A stretch of DNA of 14,272 nt from Phosphoribacter sp964558825. Its GTDB lineage: Bacteria; Actinomycetota; Actinomycetes; Actinomycetales; Dermatophilaceae. Of this stretch, positions 13,966 through 14,272 are shown piece by piece. The position numbers were made by a program, and so were the translations under genes. Positions within the stretch are counted from its first letter, which is position 1. Each line of letters starts with the position of its first letter. The stretch is taken from the NCBI GenBank assembly GCA_964558825.1, contig CAZLGB010000079.1:1-14272 (forward strand), written 5' to 3'. Under the pieces are notes generated by a model, which made no database searches, was not told the origin of the DNA, and saw nothing but the letters and a program-made list of their open reading frames with translations.

Positions 13966-14272
13966 ATGATCGGGCCGGTCGGCGGTGGCGTGCGTGCCCT
14001 GCGCACCGTGCTGCTGACCCTGGTCACCCTCGGCTTGGCTGCCGCTGCCCACCGGGTCGGCGGCGGCGAGCTGCCGGCCGCGTGGGTCGTGCTCGGCATC
14101 GGGGCTGCCCTGCTCGGGCCGACCGCGGCCCTCACCGCTCGGCGGCTCACCGCCCCGACGTTGGTGGTCTGGCTCGGCCTGCTCGAGTGGGGGCTGCATC
14201 ACGCGCTCGCCGCCCTCACCATGCCCGTGACGAGCGCCGCAGGCGCCGCCACGTCGGCCTCCGGGCACGTCC
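13966..14272 (+). CDS. hypothetical membrane protein (N-terminal 102 residues, cut by window edge)
   Basis: I do not recognise this protein. The visible 102 residues start at ATG 13966, supported by the -10 box spacing, and remain open to the window end. Hydrophobic segments lie near 12-28, 37-57 and 62-84, so at least three membrane spans are expected. Histidines H29 (AAHRVGGGELP) and H78-H79 (GLHHALAAL) lie at membrane borders, which might suggest metal contact, but this is speculation. After the third span the sequence becomes Ala/Ser/Thr-rich (89-99). It could be part of a small actinobacterial integral membrane family. Confidence 0.7.
   Translation, partial: MIGPVGGGVRALRTVLLTLVTLGLAAAAHRVGGGELPAAWVVLGIGAALLGPTAALTARRLTAPTLVVWLGLLEWGLHHALAALTMPVTSAAGAATSASGHV

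Noticed and set aside
1..14272. tRNA, rRNA, CRISPR array, insertion sequence, integrase or attachment site
   Set aside because: No cloverleaf, spaced repeats, transposase/integrase motifs or flanking inverted repeats were found by eye. The dispersed octamer is irregularly spaced and not CRISPR-like.

Overview
The window is GC-rich (roughly 70% by eye) and densely coded. It has GTG starts, many 4-nt ATGA gene overlaps and TANNNT-type -10 boxes, all typical of a high-GC Gram-positive (Actinobacteria). Gene content and protein style (actinobacterial AroA and RsgA, HisN-type histidinol phosphatase, paired M16 peptidases) fit the Micrococcales, perhaps an Intrasporangiaceae-like genus; the family-level guess is inference only. 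No mobile element, CRISPR, rRNA or tRNA gene is visible, so this looks like ordinary chromosome.

Layout. Positions 1-1121 (minus strand) hold an SRAP-type abasic-site protein followed by the start of an alpha/beta-hydrolase gene cut by the window edge. Divergent from these, 1194-4321 (plus) hold a possible 21-codon leader ORF, aroA (shikimate pathway), rsgA (30S maturation GTPase) and a PAP2-family membrane phosphatase, all overlapping. A short gap (4322-4517) with a promoter and structured leader precedes a complete ABC importer of the BMP/nucleoside type (lipoprotein, double ATPase, two permeases; 4518-9267). It is followed by a HisN-like phosphatase with its own promoter (9310-10089).

From 10130 to 13935 everything is on the minus strand. 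Read in the direction of transcription these are a 4HBT-fold thioesterase, an active M16 zinc peptidase coupled to its inactive partner, and an O6-methylguanine-DNA methyltransferase. A membrane protein gene starts divergently at 13966 and runs off the end.

Two genome-style signals stand out. First, the octamer GTATGCCG (or its complement) occurs 18 times, in all reading-frame phases and nine times on each strand, far above composition expectation; every GTATGC hexamer I found by eye is part of it. Second, six of the eight genes that open a transcription unit have a TANNNT box exactly 6 or 7 nt before their ATG/GTG, the geometry of leaderless transcripts. These, with the possible aroA leader ORF and the repeat-bearing leader of the importer operon, are the most useful leads. 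I see no convincing novel multi-gene system.
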